This document shows positions 1 to 10,100 of a DNA stretch of 64,000 nucleotides, in pieces; the first letter of the stretch is position 1; every line of letters starts with the position of its first letter. This stretch comes from JAJPHW01 sp963771505 (lineage in GTDB: Bacteria; Acidobacteriota; Terriglobia; Terriglobales; Acidobacteriaceae). The DNA lies in the NCBI GenBank assembly GCA_963771505.1, contig CAVYTO010000002.1:310001-374000 (forward strand), written 5' to 3'. The position numbers were made by a program, and so were the translations under genes. Under the pieces are notes generated by a model that ran no database searches, was not told where the DNA came from, and saw only the letters and a list, made by a program, of their open reading frames with translations.

Positions 1-1012
1 CGGCATCGCGGAGAATTTTGGCAGCTCTTTTCAGGTTGGCAAGGGCAAGCACTTCATTCTTGAAGGCGATGAATACGATACCGCGTTCTTCGATAAAGGG
101 CCGAAGTTTTTGCACTATTTCCCGGACTCGTTGATTCTTACTTCGGTTGAGTTCGACCATGCCGATATTTACAAAGACTTGGACGCGGTCGAAACGGCCT
201 TCAAGAGGCTGGTCAATCTCGTTCCGCGGCGTGGCCGAATCGTTGCCTTCGATCGAGGCCAGAGTCTGAATGACTGTCTGGCCAAGGCGTTCTGCCCGGT
301 AGAACGGTACGGAAGCAGTCAAGCTGCTGCGTGGAGAATCGGGGATTTGCAGTTCCACCCAGCAGCAACGAGTTGGAAACTAGAAAACAACGGAAAGCTT
401 TTCGCGGAACTGGAATTCTCGCTCGCTGGCGAGTACAACGTCTGGAATGCGAGCGCTGCGGCTGCTTTGGCGGCACACCACGGAATTTCGGCGATCGCCA
501 TTTCCGAAGCGCTAAGAACATTTCAGAGCGTGAAGCGCCGGTTGGAAGTAAAGGCGGTGGTGAACGGAATCACCGTGATCGACGACTTCGCGCATCATCC
601 GACGGCGATTGGGGCGACGTTAAAAGCTCTGCGCGACCGATATCCCGCGGCAAGGCTCTGGGCAATACTTGAGCCACGATCGAACACCCTGCGACGAAAT
701 GTTTTCCAGTCCGATCTCGCAAGCAGCCTGGCTTTTGCTGATGCGGTAGTTGTGGCGAATGTGTTTAAGTCCGAGGCTATTGCTGAGAACGAAAGACTAG
801 ACCTCTCGAAGGTAATTGCGAATCTGCAAAAAGAGGGGCGCAACGCGCGTATTTCAGCCGATGCGGATTCCATCGTCGAATTGATTGCTCCCGAGTTGAA
901 GAAAGGCGACGTGGTCGCAATCCTTTCCAACGGCGGGTTCGGCGGTATCTACGAAAAACTTCCGCAACGGCTGACGCGAATTGGGCAGGACGCTTCCGGA
1001 GCGCGGGCTTGA
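1..1012 (+). CDS. mpl: Mpl-like UDP-N-acetylmuramate:tripeptide ligase, C-terminal part
   Basis: This is the C-terminal ~336 codons of a Mur ligase of the Mpl branch. Mpl joins the recycled tripeptide L-Ala-gamma-D-Glu-meso-DAP to UDP-MurNAc in the cytoplasm. The reading frame is open from base 2, so the gene starts outside the window. The EGDEYDTAFFDKGPKFLHY segment at bases 62-118 is typical of Mpl. The Mur C-terminal domain follows, with DDFAHHPTAI near base 583 and EPRSNTLRR near 670. The stop overlaps the start of the next gene (TTGA), which suggests translational coupling. MurC is the nearest alternative, but the EGDEYD/FFDK signature favours Mpl. Confidence 0.9.
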   Translation, partial: GIAENFGSSFQVGKGKHFILEGDEYDTAFFDKGPKFLHYFPDSLILTSVEFDHADIYKDLDAVETAFKRLVNLVPRRGRIVAFDRGQSLNDCLAKAFCPVERYGSSQAAAWRIGDLQFHPAATSWKLENNGKLFAELEFSLAGEYNVWNASAAAALAAHHGISAIAISEALRTFQSVKRRLEVKAVVNGITVIDDFAHHPTAIGATLKALRDRYPAARLWAILEPRSNTLRRNVFQSDLASSLAFADAVVVANVFKSEAIAENERLDLSKVIANLQKEGRNARISADADSIVELIAPELKKGDVVAILSNGGFGGIYEKLPQRLTRIGQDASGARA

Positions 1013-2823
1013 AGTTTCAGCAGCGGCTGATTCTGCCGTGCCTCCTGTTTGCCGTGAACGGCGCGATGGCTGCTTCGCATGACCCGTCTGCCGCCTTACG
1101 CTACAAAGTTTCACTGTCCGACAAAACCCAACATAAGTTACACGTGTATCTCGAAATCCCCGCCGGAGCCGCGGACCATGATTTGCAGTTGCCGGTATGG
1201 AATGCCACTTACCAGGTTCGTGACTTCTCAAAGAATGTGAATTGGATAACAGCGCAAGGCCAGGACGGCGCTGCGCTTCCGGTGACACTGCTGGATAAAA
1301 GTCGCTGGCGGGTCAGCGGAACCGGTTCCGGGGCAGAGGTCGAATACGAGATTATCGCCGACGAACCGGGGCCGTACGGCGCCCAATTGTCTACGCAACA
1401 CGCATTCTTCAATCTGGCTGAAATCCTGATGTTCCCATTAGATTGTCGGGATTGTCCTATTGAGATTGACTATTCGGATGTCCCTCCCACATGGCGAGCG
1501 GCGACCGCATTGCCCGGTTCTCTGAGCGATGGGTTTAAAGCCCAGAACTACGATCGACTCGTCGATGCGCCGATCGAATTTGGGAGCTTTCGCGAGACCG
1601 ATTTCGATCAGGATGGAGCGCGCTACCGGGTGGTGGTCGACGCAAACTCGAACGACTACGATCTTTCAAAGATCACCGCGCTTGTGAAACGAGTTGCCGC
1701 TGCCGAAACCAAGTGGATGGATGACCGTCCATTCGATTCTTACCTTTTTATTTATCACTTCGCCCGTGGCGCAGGCGGCGGGATGGAACACGCGTTCTCT
1801 ACCGCGATCACACTCGATTCCGAGAGTATGGCATCGCATCCGGGTCTTCTGGCCGACGTGACTGCTCACGAGTTTTTTCATCTTTGGAACGTGAAGCGTA
1901 TTCGACCGCGATCGCTTGAGCCGGTTGATTACACGCGAGAGAACTACAGTCCTTCCTTATGGTTTTCTGAAGGCGTCACCAGCACCGTCGGTCTGTACAC
2001 ACTTCTGCAAACAGGCGACATCGACGAAAGCCGCTTTCGCGGGCAATTAGCGGACGTCATCGAGCAGTTGCAGGCGAGCCCCGCGCACACGCGACAGTCC
2101 GCGGAAGCGTCAAGTATGGATGCCTGGCTGGAAAAGTATGCGGAATATCGCAAACCGGAACGCAGCATTTCCTACTACGACAAAGGCGAAATGCTGGGCG
2201 TTCTGCTTGACCTTCAGCTCCGCGAAGATACGCACGGCACCAAGTCCTTACAGGATTTGTTTCGGTTGCTGAACGTAAATTATGCGAAACGCGGAAAGTT
2301 ATTTGCTGATTCCGAAGAATTGCAACAGGCTGTGAAAGCCGTTTCTCCTGCGACGGATTCAAAAGAGTTTTTTGAGAAATATGTGGCTGGACTAGACGAG
2401 ATACCATGGAACGCGTTCTTCAAAACCGTGGGGTGTCGCGTCGACCGCCAGACTGTTCAGATCGCTGACGTCGGGTTCACCGTGACCCGAAACTTCGATG
2501 AAACCCCAGTTGTTGCGAGCGTAGCGGCAGCTAGTGAAGCTGCGCGAGCCGGACTGCAGGTCGGAGACGCTATCACGGAAATGGATGGCCACGTTCCGGG
2601 CCACGACTTTCAAGGGGAAGTGACACGGCTCGATCCCGGTTCCGTCGTTCATTTTCGGGTGCGGAGTTCGCGAGGCCAACGCAACCTGCGGTGGAAACTT
2701 GCAGGACGAGCGACGGAAAGGTACGAGTTGAGTGTCTTGCAAGATGCGACCGAACAACAAAAGTCCCGCCGTTCGGCATGGCTGAAGGGCGTCGACGAAG
2801 TTTCAGGGGCTGTCGCGCAGTGA
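1009..2823 (+). CDS. M61-family (glycyl aminopeptidase-like) peptidase with PDZ domain
   Basis: This 604-residue exported metallopeptidase has an N-terminal signal peptide ending near AMAA (about residue 22). The zinc motif HEFFH is at residues 287-291, followed by LWNVKRIRP, which is characteristic of family M61. A PDZ-like domain lies at about residues 500-550 (EAARAGLQVGDAITEMDG). M61 enzymes are zinc aminopeptidases, often with a preference for N-terminal Gly or Ala; the substrate here is unknown. The TTG start overlaps the mpl stop, and the gene's own stop overlaps the GTG of plsC, so the three genes are probably one operon. Its link to cell-wall recycling is inferred from position only. 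Confidence 0.9.
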   Translation: MKFQQRLILPCLLFAVNGAMAASHDPSAALRYKVSLSDKTQHKLHVYLEIPAGAADHDLQLPVWNATYQVRDFSKNVNWITAQGQDGAALPVTLLDKSRWRVSGTGSGAEVEYEIIADEPGPYGAQLSTQHAFFNLAEILMFPLDCRDCPIEIDYSDVPPTWRAATALPGSLSDGFKAQNYDRLVDAPIEFGSFRETDFDQDGARYRVVVDANSNDYDLSKITALVKRVAAAETKWMDDRPFDSYLFIYHFARGAGGGMEHAFSTAITLDSESMASHPGLLADVTAHEFFHLWNVKRIRPRSLEPVDYTRENYSPSLWFSEGVTSTVGLYTLLQTGDIDESRFRGQLADVIEQLQASPAHTRQSAEASSMDAWLEKYAEYRKPERSISYYDKGEMLGVLLDLQLREDTHGTKSLQDLFRLLNVNYAKRGKLFADSEELQQAVKAVSPATDSKEFFEKYVAGLDEIPWNAFFKTVGCRVDRQTVQIADVGFTVTRNFDETPVVASVAAASEAARAGLQVGDAITEMDGHVPGHDFQGEVTRLDPGSVVHFRVRSSRGQRNLRWKLAGRATERYELSVLQDATEQQKSRRSAWLKGVDEVSGAVAQ

Positions 2824-3536
2824 TCCGTACAATCCTTATGCTTGGCTTCTGGGCGGCTCTGCTGCCGTTTGCTGCGTTGCTCGGTTTCCCGTGGACAATC
2901 ATCACCGGGGACGTGAGCTTCCTCTATCGCATCGGCATGTGGGGCGCGTGGACTGGCGTGCGGATTGCAGGATTAAGAGTGAAGGCGGAGGGTCTTGAGC
3001 GGTTGGATCCGAATTCGACCTACATCTTCATGTCGAACCACACCTCAAACATCGACCCTCCGATGCTCATGCCTTTGATTCCCAAACGCACTTCGATTAT
3101 GGCGAAGAAGGAATTGTTTGGCTATCCGATACTAGGGCAAGTAATGAGATTTGGATCGCTGGTTCCCGTCGACCGCGGCAACCGCGATTCCGGCATCGCG
3201 GCAGTGAGAGCCGCTGCCGACGTCATTAAGCGGCAAAAAATAAACATGACGATCTATGTGGAAGGGAAGAGGTCGTTCGATGGTAAATTGCTTCCGTTCA
3301 AGAAAGGTCCCTTTTACCTGGCGGAAGAATGTCAGGTGCCGGTTGTTCCCATCACGATTGTGGGGACCCATGAAGCGTGGCCGAAAGGCCGCTTCGCCAT
3401 CCGGCCTGGCAGCGCAACCGTAATCTTCCATCCGCCCATCGAACCGAAAGATTTTGGTGGACGCGACAACCTGATGATCAAAGTGCGACAGGTAATTGAC
3501 AGCGGCCTGCCGGCGGAGTTTCGTCAAAGCGCCTGA
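2820..3536 (+). CDS. plsC: 1-acyl-sn-glycerol-3-phosphate acyltransferase (PlsC family)
   Basis: This protein of about 238 residues belongs to the PlsC/LPLAT family, which transfers an acyl group to lysophosphatidic acid during phospholipid synthesis at the inner membrane. The chosen GTG start overlaps the preceding stop (GTGA) and leads directly into a hydrophobic N-terminal helix (LMLGFWAALLPFAALL). The catalytic NHTSNIDPP (NHx4D) box lies near residue 70 and the second block is VEGKRSFDG. The usual FPEGTRS reads VEGKRS here, a mild divergence. VPVVPITIVGT matches block IV. A longer reading from an upstream ATG would run back into the peptidase gene and is unlikely. Confidence 0.9.
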   Translation: MIRTILMLGFWAALLPFAALLGFPWTIITGDVSFLYRIGMWGAWTGVRIAGLRVKAEGLERLDPNSTYIFMSNHTSNIDPPMLMPLIPKRTSIMAKKELFGYPILGQVMRFGSLVPVDRGNRDSGIAAVRAAADVIKRQKINMTIYVEGKRSFDGKLLPFKKGPFYLAEECQVPVVPITIVGTHEAWPKGRFAIRPGSATVIFHPPIEPKDFGGRDNLMIKVRQVIDSGLPAEFRQSA

Positions 3537-3549
3537 ATCGATGTCCCGC

Positions 3550-4551
3550 TCACTTCTTCGAGACTCTGCGTACAGCCCTCCACAACTCCGGCAGCTTGGG
3601 CAAAAGAGCTGAGTATTTCAGCCACGCCTTGTGATCGACCGCGGGCGCTCCGCTAACGATTGCGCCAGCCTCGATATCGCCAGAAACGCCGCTCTGCGGT
3701 GTAACGATGGCGTCGTTGCCCACTTTGCAGTGTCCGACCACTCCCACTTGTCCAGTCAGGATCACCCGGTCTCCGATCTCTGTGGACCCGGCAATTCCTA
3801 CCTGGGATGCAAGCAGGGCGTCGTCTCCAATTGAGGAACCGTGTCCGACCTGGACCAGATTGTCGATTTTTGTTCCTCGTCCGATTTGTGTTTTGCCTAC
3901 GCTACCCCGATCGATACAGGCGTTCGACTGGATTTCGACATCGTCGCCAATCACCACCGGTTGCGGCTGAGGAATTTTGCGCCAGCGATTCGTGCTGTCT
4001 TTGGCAAACCCAAAACCATCGCCGCCAACCACAACACCGTTGCCTAACACCACGTTGTTGCCAATAACGCAACCTTCGCGAACGACGGCATGAGCGTGCG
4101 CCATAAAATTGTCGCCAATGCGCACGTCGGTATAGATGACTGTGTGAGCCAGTAAGACGGCCTTGTCACCAATCTCAACATTCTCACCAATTACTACGTA
4201 GGGCCCAAGATGCGCGCCCGTTCCAATTTTGGCTGAGGGATGCACAACCGCCGTCGCATGAATTTCCGCTGGAAAAGACGGTGCAGGATGGAACAGCTCC
4301 ATCGCACGGGCAAAGCTCAAGTATGGATTCTTGCTGCGGAGCAGAGGGGTCGCGCCGGCAGGGAAGTCTTCCGAGACTATGATCGCCGCGGCTTTCGACG
4401 TCCTCGCCCGAGCGCCATACTTTGGATTGGACACAAAAGTGATCTCGCCGGAGCCAGCCTGCTCGATCCCACCTACGCCGGAGATTTCGGCATCGGGATT
4501 GCCATTCTCCAGACGCGCATCGATCTCGGATGCTATGTGACCAAGTTTCAT
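3550..4551 (-). CDS. lpxD: UDP-3-O-acylglucosamine N-acyltransferase LpxD
   Basis: LpxD adds the N-linked 3-hydroxyacyl chain to UDP-3-O-acyl-glucosamine, the third step of lipid A synthesis, so the organism is expected to make LPS. The 333-residue product has the N-terminal uridine-binding domain (SGVGGIEQAGSGEITFVSNPKY) and then about ten hexapeptide repeats of a left-handed beta-helix. The probable catalytic His sits in NLVQVGHGSSIG. The ATG at 4551 was chosen because MKLGHIASEI is a typical LpxD start; a 21-residue extension upstream is possible. The gene converges on plsC with a 13-base gap. Confidence 0.95.
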   Translation of the reverse strand: MKLGHIASEIDARLENGNPDAEISGVGGIEQAGSGEITFVSNPKYGARARTSKAAAIIVSEDFPAGATPLLRSKNPYLSFARAMELFHPAPSFPAEIHATAVVHPSAKIGTGAHLGPYVVIGENVEIGDKAVLLAHTVIYTDVRIGDNFMAHAHAVVREGCVIGNNVVLGNGVVVGGDGFGFAKDSTNRWRKIPQPQPVVIGDDVEIQSNACIDRGSVGKTQIGRGTKIDNLVQVGHGSSIGDDALLASQVGIAGSTEIGDRVILTGQVGVVGHCKVGNDAIVTPQSGVSGDIEAGAIVSGAPAVDHKAWLKYSALLPKLPELWRAVRRVSKK

Positions 4552-4632
4552 AATCACTGCAAGTTCACGATTGGTGATTGTAATGGAGAAGCGCTCAGTC
4601 GATTGAACTCGCAAGGCGCAGGTCCAGGCACT

Positions 4633-5124
4633 TCACTGCTCGAACATCGGAACTTGGCGCATGTCGTCCCCGATTTCGTGGCGTTGGCGGCGCGCAGTCC
4701 CGATCACCGCGAGTATCTTCAGCGAGTCGAGCGCGGTTCTTGGTACGAATATCCGTTGTGTGTTTGCTCGCAGATCGGGAGGGGTTACCAGATAACCCTC
4801 TGCCGGCATAACCTGAAGATCGTTCGGCATCAAGCCCTCGAGTATCTCTGTGTCTTTGAATTTCAGGCGAACCCACAGACCCTCGGTTCGAGGCCGTGTA
4901 GTGAATGTCTTTCGCGCTGGCACTTCGACCTCGCTAAACTCACGGACGAAATACACGCCCTTCACTTCAGCCAGATCGATGATGACAACGTTACCGGCAG
5001 TGTTGAGTATTTCGAGCTTTCCTTCGTGTATGAAATTCGACGGGCTGACAAAGCCGTGGAGCGAGTCACGATCCAGCTTGCGCACGACGACTTTCTTATG
5101 GGTGGAAGGCATGGTGTGGTTCAA
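4633..5124 (-). CDS. Conserved acidobacterial protein of unknown function
   Basis: This is a 163-residue soluble protein with no signal peptide or membrane segment. It may begin at the second ATG, residue 5 (MPSTHKKVVVRKL). It alternates short beta-like stretches (VVVRKLDRDSLHGFV, GNVVIIDLAEVKGVYFVREF, GLWVRLKFKDTEILEGLMP). Proteins with this pattern recur in Acidobacteria; from memory they are catalogued as DUF6982, which I cannot check here. No catalytic motif is visible. It lies 81 bases upstream of lpxD on the same strand and may share its transcript. No function is proposed. Confidence 0.7.
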   Translation of the reverse strand: MNHTMPSTHKKVVVRKLDRDSLHGFVSPSNFIHEGKLEILNTAGNVVIIDLAEVKGVYFVREFSEVEVPARKTFTTRPRTEGLWVRLKFKDTEILEGLMPNDLQVMPAEGYLVTPPDLRANTQRIFVPRTALDSLKILAVIGTARRQRHEIGDDMRQVPMFEQ

Positions 5125-5291
5125 GCAAGCTGGTTCGTTACTGCCAAGTCTCCGGGTAAGGATTTAATGAAGAAAAAATACGACGCAGACCGTGCGCCCA
5201 TTGTTGAACATGATTTTCGCATCAATATGCGAATTTACAGGGGGTATCTGTGTTCCCAGTAGCCAAAATGTCAACCATGTGATATTTTCTC

Positions 5292-5319
5292 TTGTCTGCA
5301 CTATTTCGGACGATACAAT
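5292..5319 (+). promoter_or_regulatory. Candidate sigma-70 promoter for the nucleotidyltransferase gene
   Basis: TTGTCT (5292-5297) and TACAAT (5314-5319) are separated by 16 bases in an AT-rich stretch of the 322-base gap 5125-5446. The match is 4/6 at -35 and 5/6 at -10. The leader to the gene at 5447 would be about 120 bases. Nothing else was recognised in that gap. This is an eye-level prediction. Confidence 0.4.
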
Positions 5320-5446
5320 ATAAGTCTCTTATATACAATTAGTTACGAAGGGCCACGCGAAGCTGGGCATTCGACGCCAAGGCATTCCTGTGGAATTTTT
5401 GTGAGGAGAAGCAAGCAGTTCCGTCGTTGAGCATCTCCCAATCAGC

Positions 5447-7078
5447 ATGGCTGACTACATTTACACGATGGAAATCCGGCTAACGCCGGATCAACAACGC
5501 GGAGTCACTCTGGTTCAGGACGTGGCGCGAGCCGCCGACATGAACGTCTACCTGAGCGGCGGGGCGGTACGCGACGTCATAAGCGGTTTTCCCATTCGAG
5601 ACCTGGACTTCTCCGTTCAGGGCAATCCCTTCAAATTGCAGAAAGATCTGGAGCGTGCTGGCGTCAAAATCGTCGGCAGCGACGAGGAATCCAAGACGCT
5701 GCACATGACGCTTCCTGGCAACGTGCGTGCCGAAATCAGCATGGCGCGACTGGAACGCTACGACAAAGTAGGGCGCCCACCTGTGGTGACTCCGGCTACG
5801 ATGATCGAGGACTTACGCCGCCGCGATTTCACGGTAAACGCGATGGCGTTGTCGCTGAATCCGGGATCCCGCGGCCTGTTGATGGACCCGTTCAACGGCG
5901 CGGCAGACATTGAAGGCAAGCTGCTGCGAACTTTGCACAATTATGCCTTCGTCGAAGACCCGGGCAGAATGATTCGCGCCACGCGTTTTGCCGCGCGATT
6001 CCAGTGGCCGCTCGAAGAGCGAACGCTGGCCCGATACAACTCGGCGAAAGAAAATAACTATATCGATCACATTTCCCACCGGATCGCAGGGAACGAAGTT
6101 GCGCAGTTGGCTTATGAAGATGACCCAGTGCTGGTCGCTCGCGCCCTGGAAAAAGAAGATTTGCTGAAAGTGCTGCATCCGCATTGGACGATGGCGAAGG
6201 CGGACACTGCCGCGCTCGCGGAAGTGAAGAAGACCCGGCAAACGATGAACGAGTTGGGTTACGCTCCGGATCCCTCCGCCGTATTCATGTACTTCTTGAC
6301 GGCGCGCTTGCAAGAGAAGGACGCGACCACTTTGCGCAAGGCAATTCCTCGCAAAGATCTGGCGGACAACTGGCTCAATCTGGAAAACGACGCCAAAGCT
6401 CTCGCCAAACGGCTCACGGGCAAAGAAGCAGCAACTCCCTCGCGCACGTGGAAGTTGCTAGCCGAAGCGCGTCCGGACTTGCTTGTGTTTCTCGATGTCA
6501 CCTCCAAACAACAAGCGGTAACGCAGAAGATCAGGAATTTCTTCACGAAGTGGCGCGAAGTTCGCAAGAAACTCCCGCTGCCGGAAATGACAGAACTGCG
6601 AATCACTCCACAGATGCCTGAGTACGCCAAGATCGCCGACGACGTATTCATGTTGCTATTGGACGGCAAAATGCGTTCGCAGACCGAAATCATGAAGTTC
6701 TTGAAGCCGCTGGCGCCGCCGCCACCGCCACCTCCACCGCCACCTCCGCCGAAGCGGGGAAGGGCAGCCAAGGCCGCTGCATTGGCGGCAAGCCAGCAGG
6801 TTCCGGCCAAAGGTATTGGCAAAAAAGGGAAGGCTGCGACGGCTCAAGCAGCAGCGCCAGCGCCGCAATTGCCAGACGCTAAGACCGCGGCAAAGCCGCA
6901 ATCGATGCCCGCAGTGAAACCCGGGAAATCGCCGGTGAAAGCGGAAGAGAAAAAATCGGTGCAGGCCGCTGCTGTAAAACCGAAAGCTGTAAAACCCAAA
7001 GCGGCAAAACCTGTGGCCAAACGGAAAACGGAAGCGCCAGCGAAGTCCAGCAAGAAAAGCGCGAAAAAGCGCCGCTAG
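5447..7078 (+). CDS. tRNA nucleotidyltransferase / poly(A) polymerase family protein with basic C-terminal tail
   Basis: The N-terminal ~400 residues form a class II nucleotidyltransferase head and RNA-binding body. GGAVRD is near residue 39, the catalytic DLDFSV carries the two metal-binding aspartates, and RRRDFTVNAMAL follows. This is the family of the CCA-adding enzyme that matures tRNA 3' ends. From residue 423 a run of 12 prolines (424-435) leads into about 108 residues of Lys/Ala/Pro-rich low-complexity sequence, ending SKKSAKKRR. That tail is unusual for the family and resembles histone-H1-like tails. The start could be the second ATG at 5468. The exact specificity (CCA, A-adding or poly(A)) cannot be told from sequence alone. 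Confidence 0.85.
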   Translation: MADYIYTMEIRLTPDQQRGVTLVQDVARAADMNVYLSGGAVRDVISGFPIRDLDFSVQGNPFKLQKDLERAGVKIVGSDEESKTLHMTLPGNVRAEISMARLERYDKVGRPPVVTPATMIEDLRRRDFTVNAMALSLNPGSRGLLMDPFNGAADIEGKLLRTLHNYAFVEDPGRMIRATRFAARFQWPLEERTLARYNSAKENNYIDHISHRIAGNEVAQLAYEDDPVLVARALEKEDLLKVLHPHWTMAKADTAALAEVKKTRQTMNELGYAPDPSAVFMYFLTARLQEKDATTLRKAIPRKDLADNWLNLENDAKALAKRLTGKEAATPSRTWKLLAEARPDLLVFLDVTSKQQAVTQKIRNFFTKWREVRKKLPLPEMTELRITPQMPEYAKIADDVFMLLLDGKMRSQTEIMKFLKPLAPPPPPPPPPPPPKRGRAAKAAALAASQQVPAKGIGKKGKAATAQAAAPAPQLPDAKTAAKPQSMPAVKPGKSPVKAEEKKSVQAAAVKPKAVKPKAAKPVAKRKTEAPAKSSKKSAKKRR

Positions 7079-7132
7079 CGCTGCGATTCACAGATTTGCA
7101 GTGCGCATTCCGCAGTACAATCACTCCATTCT

Positions 7133-10100
7133 ATGTCTCAATTTGTCCATCTGCATTTACACACCGACTATTCGCTGCTGGACGGAGCCTGCGACGTAGA
7201 AAAGCTGTGCGAGCGGGCCAAGCAACTGGGCATGCCGGCTGTTGCCATGACGGACCACGGCAACATTTTTGGCGCCGTGCATTTTGCGAATGCGGCGAAG
7301 GCAGCGGGAATCAAGCCGATCGTCGGCTGCGAGCTTTACGTCTGCAAAAAAGATGACCACAACATCGACCGGACTCCTCCTGAGGGCGATACCTACAACC
7401 ACCTGCTGGTGCTGGCGGAAAGTGAAGAGGGTTACCGCAATCTTGCGAAGATCACATCCGAATCGTCGCTGCACGGCTTTTACTACAAGCCGCGGATCAG
7501 CAAGAAATTTCTCGCCGAACATTCTCGAGGGTTAATCGGGCTTTCAGGGTGCCTGAAGGGTGAAGTGGCCGAATATCTGGTCGAAGATAAGTACGACGCC
7601 GCGCGCAAAGCTGCCGCCGGCTATGCAGATATATTCGGCAAAGATAATTTCTTTCTCGAAATTCAAGATCAGGGACTCGAACAGGAACATAGGATTCATC
7701 CCGGATTATTCAGGCTGGAAAAAGACCTGGGCATGCAGCTGGTCGCGACTAACGACAGCCATTATCTGTGCGAAGACGATTCGCACGCCCAGGACGTGAT
7801 GCTGTGCATCCAGACCGGCAAGTCCATCCAGGACACGAACCGGATGAAGTTTCACGGCACCGATTTCTACGTCAAGAATTATGAGGAAATGGCAAGAGTC
7901 TTCAAAGACTCCCCCGATGTGCTGACGCGTACGCTCGCGATTGCGGAACGTTGCAACATGCGCATCGAGAAGGTAAGCAACCCTTTCCCGCATTTCGACG
8001 TAGCCGACGGCTTTACTGCGGACAGCTACTTTGAGCACATCACGCGTGAAGGATTCGCGCGGCGGCTCGAGGTTTTGCGGCAGACCGAAACCAAAGGCGG
8101 ACTCAAGCACAGCATTTCCGAATATGAGCAGCGGCTCAGCCGCGAAATCGCCATCATTCAACAAATGCAGTTTGCGGGATATTTTCTGATCGTTTGGGAC
8201 TTTATCCGCTACGCGCGCGAGCATGACATTCCAGTCGGGCCGGGCCGCGGATCGGCGGCGGGTTCGCTGGTTTCCTACTCCCTGGGCATCACCGACATCG
8301 ATCCGCTGCAACATGAATTGCTGTTCGAGCGTTTCCTCAACCCGGAACGTATTTCCATGCCCGACATCGACATCGATTTCTGCATGAACCGGCGCGGAGA
8401 AGTAATTCAGTACGTTACGCAGAAGTATGGGCGCGAGAACGTCGCGCAAATCATCACCTTCGGCACCATGGCGGCGAAGGCCGCGATCAAAGACGTCGGA
8501 CGCGCGATGGACATTCCCTATGCGGATGTCGACCGCATCGCGAAAATGGTGCCCACCACCTTGAATATCAAGCTGGCGGACGCCATCAAAGAGTCGCCCG
8601 CGCTTCAGCAAGCTTGCGACACCGACCCGCAGATTCGCGCGCTCTTCGATACCGCGCTCAAGCTGGAAGGCTTAGTGCGCAATTGCGGCGTCCACGCGGC
8701 CGGCGTCGTGATTTCGCCGCGGCCGCTCACCGATCTGGTTCCGCTGCACAAGACGAAAAACGATGAAATCGTAACCGCCTTCGACATGGTCGCCATTGAA
8801 AAGATGGGTCTGCTGAAGATGGACTTTCTCGGGCTCACAACCCTGACGATCATCGACGACGCCTTAAAACTCATAGTGCTCACCAGCGGAACGAAGCTGG
8901 CCCTCGACGCGATTCCGTTTGACGATGCCCGCACCTATGAAAAAGTTTTCCACACTGGACTGACTTCTGGCGTGTTCCAGTTCGAATCGGGTGGCATGCG
9001 CGACGTGTTGCGGCGGTATCGTCCTGATTCGGTCGAAGGACTAACCGCGCTGAATGCGTTGTATCGGCCCGGACCGATCCAGGGCGGAATGATCGATGAC
9101 TTCATCGACCGCAAGCACGGCCGCAAGAAGATCGAGTACGAACTCCCAGAATTAAAAGAAGTGCTGGAAGAAACGCTGGGCGTCATCGTTTATCAGGAAC
9201 AGGTGATGCAAATCGCCAACCGGCTGGCCGGCTATTCACTCGGTGAAGCTGATCTGCTGCGCCGCGCCATGGGCAAGAAGAACGCCGATGAGATGGCGAA
9301 ACAGCGGGAGCGGTTTGTTCAGGGCTCCGTGCAGCGCGGATTCCCGCAGAAGAAAATCGAAAAGATTTTCGACCTGATGGCGCAGTTTGCCGGATACGGA
9401 TTCAACAAGTCGCACTCGGCTGCCTACGCGCTGTTGGCATACCACACGGCGTATTTGAAGACGCACTATCCGGTGGAGTTCATGGCGGCGCTGCTCACCT
9501 CGGTTACTGGCAATACCGACGATGTGGTGAAGTACATCAACGAATGCCGCGAAATGGGAATTGCCGTTGAGCCGCCGGACATCAACGTTTCCGACGCAAA
9601 CTTTACTCCGCACGGAGCGGCGATCCGTTTCGGACTGGCCGCAGTTAAGAACGTCGGTCACAACGCCATCGAATCCATCGTCGCTGGACGCAAGAAGCTT
9701 GGGCTATACAAATCGATTTATGAGGTATGCGAAAACGTTGACCTTCGTCTGCTGAATAAGCGCGTGCTGGAATCGCTCATCAAGAGCGGCGCCATGGATT
9801 CCCTTGGACGCCGCGCGCAACTGATGGCAGTGCTCGATAAAGCCATGGAGCATGCGCAGAAAGCGCAGCGTGACGCGGAATCCGGCCAGCACGGATTGTT
9901 CGGAATCTTCGAAGACGACCACGCCGTGCCGCAATCGGCGAAGCTGCCCGACATCCCCGATTGGGACGAGCACACGCGCCTCACAAATGAAAAAGAAATC
10001 CTCGGGTTCTTCATTACGGGTCATCCGCTCGAAAGATATCGCGAGAAGCTGGACGGCCTGCGAGCGTTGAGCACGACCGAAATTTGTGCGATGAAGTCGT

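Noticed and set aside
4240..5262. 340-codon plus-strand open frame opposite lpxD and the unknown gene
   Set aside because: It spans two well-supported minus-strand genes and its translation shows no domain; it is the antisense of a GC-rich region.
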